A DNA stretch of 64,000 nt from Anaerofustis stercorihominis (GTDB taxonomy: Bacteria; Bacillota; Clostridia; Eubacteriales; Anaerofustaceae). How positions within the stretch are numbered: the first letter of the stretch is position 1; each line of letters opens with the position of its first letter. The stretch lies in assembly GCF_024623185.1 (NCBI RefSeq), contig NZ_JANJZK010000007.1:1-64000 (forward strand), given 5' to 3'. Below, in pieces: positions 61,544 through 64,000 of this stretch. Under the pieces are notes generated by a model. That model saw only the letters and a program-made list of their open reading frames with translations, was not told the DNA's origin and searched no databases. The position numbers and the translations under genes are program-made.

Positions 61544-62455
61544 ATGAAAAAGAAGTTGACCATTGGGATTATTTGTGCGGTAGTCTGTGAAACGATATTC
61601 GGACTCAGTTATTTATTTACGAAACATATAACGTTATCTTTTTCTCCTCTTGATGTTTTAAGCTGGAGATTTATGATTGCCTTTATCGGCATAAACCTAT
61701 GCTTATTATTTAAGATAATAAAAGTAGATTTTAAGGGTAAAAATCTAAAACCTATATTAATGACCGCCTTGTTTTGTCCTATCCTTTATTTTACTTCTGA
61801 GACTTTCGGTATAGATCTTACTACCGCTTGTGAAAGCGGAACGATAATAGCGAGCATACCTATTGTTACCTTATTATGTTCAGCACTTATTTTAAAGGAA
61901 AAACCAAGTAAAAATCAGATAGTCGGTATAGGTATTACTTTCACCGGTGTCATCATTACCGTTATAGTAAAAGGTTTGGATGCTTCCTTTGACATTCTTG
62001 GTTACATAATGCTTTTTATAGCTGTTTTGTCTTACAGCCTATACTCTGTATTTTGCAAAAAAGCAGCTGATTTTACAAGTATCGAAAAGACTTACATAAT
62101 GATAACCATGGGTTTTGTTTTCTTTGGTCTTATCAGCACGGGTGAGCATTTGTTAAAAGGTACTTTTAATGAATTCATGATGTTTCCTTTTTATAGTCGT
62201 GATTTTTTGATTACAGTATTATATTTGGGGTTTGGTGCTTCAATAATCGCATTTCTCCTTTCCAATACCGCTATCGAATTTCTCGGTACCAATAAGACTG
62301 CTTCTTTCGTCGGGCTTTCTACCGTCGTTTCTATTTTAAGCGGTATAGTTATACTCTCCGAAAGTTTTACATTTCTTCAGCTGTTCGGAAGCATTTTGGT
62401 CCTCTTAGGTGTATATGTTTCCAATATGAAACTAAAACAAAAAAAAGAGGCATAA
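61544..62455 (+). CDS. EamA-family DMT transporter
   Basis: 303 residues with ten membrane segments in two EamA repeats; ETIFGLSYLFTKH in the first and EFLGTNKTASFVGLSTVVSILSGIVIL-type block (residues about 250-277) in the second. Metabolite or amino-acid exporter of unknown substrate. ATG 61544 gives the Lys-rich membrane start; upstream GAGAGAAAC is a weak ribosome binding site. TAA lies in the loop of the next terminator. Confidence 0.88.
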   Translation: MKKKLTIGIICAVVCETIFGLSYLFTKHITLSFSPLDVLSWRFMIAFIGINLCLLFKIIKVDFKGKNLKPILMTALFCPILYFTSETFGIDLTTACESGTIIASIPIVTLLCSALILKEKPSKNQIVGIGITFTGVIITVIVKGLDASFDILGYIMLFIAVLSYSLYSVFCKKAADFTSIEKTYIMITMGFVFFGLISTGEHLLKGTFNEFMMFPFYSRDFLITVLYLGFGASIIAFLLSNTAIEFLGTNKTASFVGLSTVVSILSGIVILSESFTFLQLFGSILVLLGVYVSNMKLKQKKEA

Positions 62456-62472
62456 CGCCTCTTATTATTTTA
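62440..62472. terminator. Terminator overlapping the DMT gene stop
   Basis: AAAAAAGAGGC pairs with GCCTCTTATTATTTT; the stop codon TAA of the transporter is in the loop. Confidence 0.8.
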
Positions 62473-63214
62473 CCGCTTCTTTTTTACTGATAAAATCTTT
62501 TATTGTTTCTTTTGACGCTATTTCCAAAGAAAAATCCAAGTCTTTGTTTTTTACGTCAATACCTTTTTTATCGGCTATATCAATGATTATTTCCTGAGTC
62601 ATCCAAGGGTTTTTAATGAATACCGGTCCCAAAGCATTTGTGTAAATAAGATTGTTTCTTATTGCTCCTTCTTTATGTTCGCTGTCATTTCCGTATCCGT
62701 AATTGACATTTCCGAAGGGAGTTATATCTGTATTAAATTTTATATTTATGGAATTTATCTGACAAGATATTATTTCCATTTCCTGTCCGTTTATGTCTGC
62801 ATTGAATGTAAGATCATCTCCGTATATAGAGCTTCTTTCCTCTGCTGTCATATCGAAGATACCGAGACCTTCTTTTTTGTTTCCGTTTTCGAATACTATA
62901 TCTTTTGCCAGTATCGCTCCCGTAGTCCCGATAGTAAATAAGTACTTATTATCTTCTATATACTTTTCAAGCTCATCTCTTTGTTTACTAAACGCATTTA
63001 TGATAGTATCCATTACTTTCAGTTCGCCGGGAGATAAAAGGATTATATCAAATTTGTCGAAGTCTATTTTTTCACTGATACTGTCTACCCTTGTAGTTAT
63101 TAGTTCGATACCCATTTCTCCTGCTATTTTATCAAAAGCAAGGACGTTCCCTCTGTCGCCGTGTAGGTTTAATATATCCGGATATAGGTAAGCTAAATTT
63201 ATTTCTTTTCCCAT
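62465..63214 (-). CDS. gatD: GatD-like lipid II glutaminase subunit lacking catalytic Cys and His
   Basis: 249 residues. The frame and blocks match GatD, the glutaminase of the MurT/GatD complex that amidates D-Glu of lipid II: LYPDILNLHGDRGN at the start, EGLGIFDM, VNYGYGND-EHKEGA and LGPVFIKNP. But where GatD has ICGGYQ (nucleophile Cys) this protein has IGTTGA at 95-100, and where GatD has YLHGP it has NALGP, so both Cys and His are gone. The only cysteine is Cys151. The frame is intact and the 10-nt gap to murT is kept, so it is under coding constraint. RBS AGGAGAG. Confidence 0.85.
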   Translation of the reverse strand: MGKEINLAYLYPDILNLHGDRGNVLAFDKIAGEMGIELITTRVDSISEKIDFDKFDIILLSPGELKVMDTIINAFSKQRDELEKYIEDNKYLFTIGTTGAILAKDIVFENGNKKEGLGIFDMTAEERSSIYGDDLTFNADINGQEMEIISCQINSINIKFNTDITPFGNVNYGYGNDSEHKEGAIRNNLIYTNALGPVFIKNPWMTQEIIIDIADKKGIDVKNKDLDFSLEIASKETIKDFISKKEAVK

Positions 63215-63223
63215 TTTTCTCTC

Positions 63224-64000
63224 CTATAAATTGTTTTTCTTAACGTAGTTTTTGATGTCTATAAATGTTTCAAGCCATGTTATCAAGTATACATTTTTAC
63301 ATCCCGCTTTATCCACTTCTTCAAGTATCTTTTCAACATTATCCGTGTTTAAAACAGCTATATTTTCTTTATCAACACCTTCGTATACAAATCTGTTTGC
63401 CGTATCGTAGCATACGTATTTAGAAAAGGCGATGTATTTTTTTATATTTGAATTTACCAGTTCATGGAAGTTACAATCGTAAGCATAAAATGTATTTGTA
63501 TAGTGAGGCGGTTCGTCTTTGATTATGCAAAGTCCCAAAATGAAAGTCTTTTCCTCTTTGTCATTTGACACCACGTCTATTGCAGACTGAAGAGTTTCGG
63601 GATTTTCCTGCTTTATCCTTATATATTTAAGCTCTTTATCTTTGTATTTTATAGTCTCTATTCTTCCGCCTATATTTATAAAGGTGTTGAAAGAATGCTG
63701 CATTTGTTCTTTTGTAAGCCCCAGTGTATCTCCGAGAGCGATAACAAGTGCATAGTTATACATCATGAAAGGAACGTTGTAAGGCATTTTGAATGTTGTC
63801 CCGTCGTACGTGAAAGTTGCGTTTTCGAAATCCACATCTTTCATTTGATATTTAGGTGAATTTTCACTTTTAAATCCGCAGTTTGTGCAGTTAAAATCAC
63901 CTACGTTGTCTACGTTATAATAATTGAAATTGATTTTATGGTTGCATTTAGGACAAGGCATCGTGACCCCAAGTCTGTCTTCATCCACAACAGACCTTAC
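63224..64000 (-). CDS. murT: MurT-like Mur ligase domain protein (5' end outside the window)
   Basis: 259 residues visible, running off the right edge; MurT is normally about 430-440. The inserted zinc ribbon is clear (CPKCNHKINF and CTNCGFKSE), followed by the C-terminal Mur ligase domain. In place of the usual DNYADGRD-SWIWDADFE segment the chain reads KDEPPHYTNTFYAYDCNFHEL, so several acidic and aromatic positions differ. It normally activates D-Glu of lipid II with ATP for amidation by ammonia from GatD. The reading frame is open to the last base. Confidence 0.85.
   Translation of the reverse strand, partial: VRSVVDEDRLGVTMPCPKCNHKINFNYYNVDNVGDFNCTNCGFKSENSPKYQMKDVDFENATFTYDGTTFKMPYNVPFMMYNYALVIALGDTLGLTKEQMQHSFNTFINIGGRIETIKYKDKELKYIRIKQENPETLQSAIDVVSNDKEEKTFILGLCIIKDEPPHYTNTFYAYDCNFHELVNSNIKKYIAFSKYVCYDTANRFVYEGVDKENIAVLNTDNVEKILEEVDKAGCKNVYLITWLETFIDIKNYVKKNNL

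Noticed and set aside
1-64000. tRNA genes, rRNA genes, CRISPR arrays, prophage or IS elements
   Set aside because: No T-arm-like GGTTCGAATCC pattern, no regularly spaced repeats, and no transposase, integrase or phage structural gene was seen.

Overview
The window is AT-rich, densely packed chromosomal DNA with many TTG and GTG starts, strong AGGAGG-type ribosome binding sites and U-tailed hairpin terminators. Gene content (HPr kinase, reverse-type rubrerythrin, ackA, long-form hpf, MurT/GatD-like pair, wall-polymer genes, no respiratory chain genes) points to an anaerobic low-GC Bacillota, probably Clostridia or Tissierellia. I cannot name the genus. I found no rRNA, tRNA, CRISPR array, prophage or intact insertion sequence.

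Layout. 0-9 kb: an edge fragment, a membrane-anchored unknown, comM, the rpmF-yceD-ackA block, and lemA followed by two related DUF2207-type membrane proteins. 9-18 kb: a cation/proton antiporter with its TetR regulator, a HAD phosphatase with hprK, DUF2809, a cyclase-family hydrolase with a decayed partial second copy, a GNAT-Nim fusion, a phosphohexomutase, and a TipA-like MerR gene broken by an internal deletion. 18-32 kb: a Ca2+-type P-ATPase, an Rrf2-like regulator, a membrane-tethered glucosaminidase, lipoprotein, prfA, M14 carboxypeptidase, a frameshifted DUF3795 gene, an M23 peptidase, a small export protein and a large secreted subtilisin. 32-39 kb: a peroxide-defence pair (cysteine-free Fur-family regulator and reverse rubrerythrin) behind two PerR-like boxes, then a tagG-tagH-tagB/F-like wall polymer operon, a HIT protein, DUF134 and DUF378. 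39-56 kb, mostly minus strand: cysE with a two-component system and DUF4342, an MBL hydrolase, lepB, ung, tcdA, a DUF5317 protein with a huge acidic tail, hpf, comF, recD2, a lipoprotein, a nonsense-mutated GNAT gene, a DUF4080 radical SAM enzyme and DUF554. 56-64 kb: an NMT1/SsuA-type ABC importer, a GpsA-like dehydrogenase with an RpiB-type isomerase, an XRE regulator, a DMT transporter, and a gatD-like/murT-like pair running off the right edge.

Most interesting points. (1) The GatD homologue appears to lack both the nucleophilic Cys and the His of the glutaminase, so the pair may be an ammonia-using or repurposed amidation module. (2) A family of about 40-bp GC-rich imperfect palindromes occurs five times, always next to gene ends. 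(3) Two copies of a different, about 120-bp structured element sit in convergent orientation around a terminator at 24.3-24.6 kb. (4) Two exactly reverse-complementary PerR-like boxes bracket the promoter region of a cysteine-free Fur protein. (5) Four genes or gene copies show different kinds of disruption (duplication relic, internal deletion, homopolymer frameshift, nonsense mutation), which suggests ongoing decay of accessory genes.
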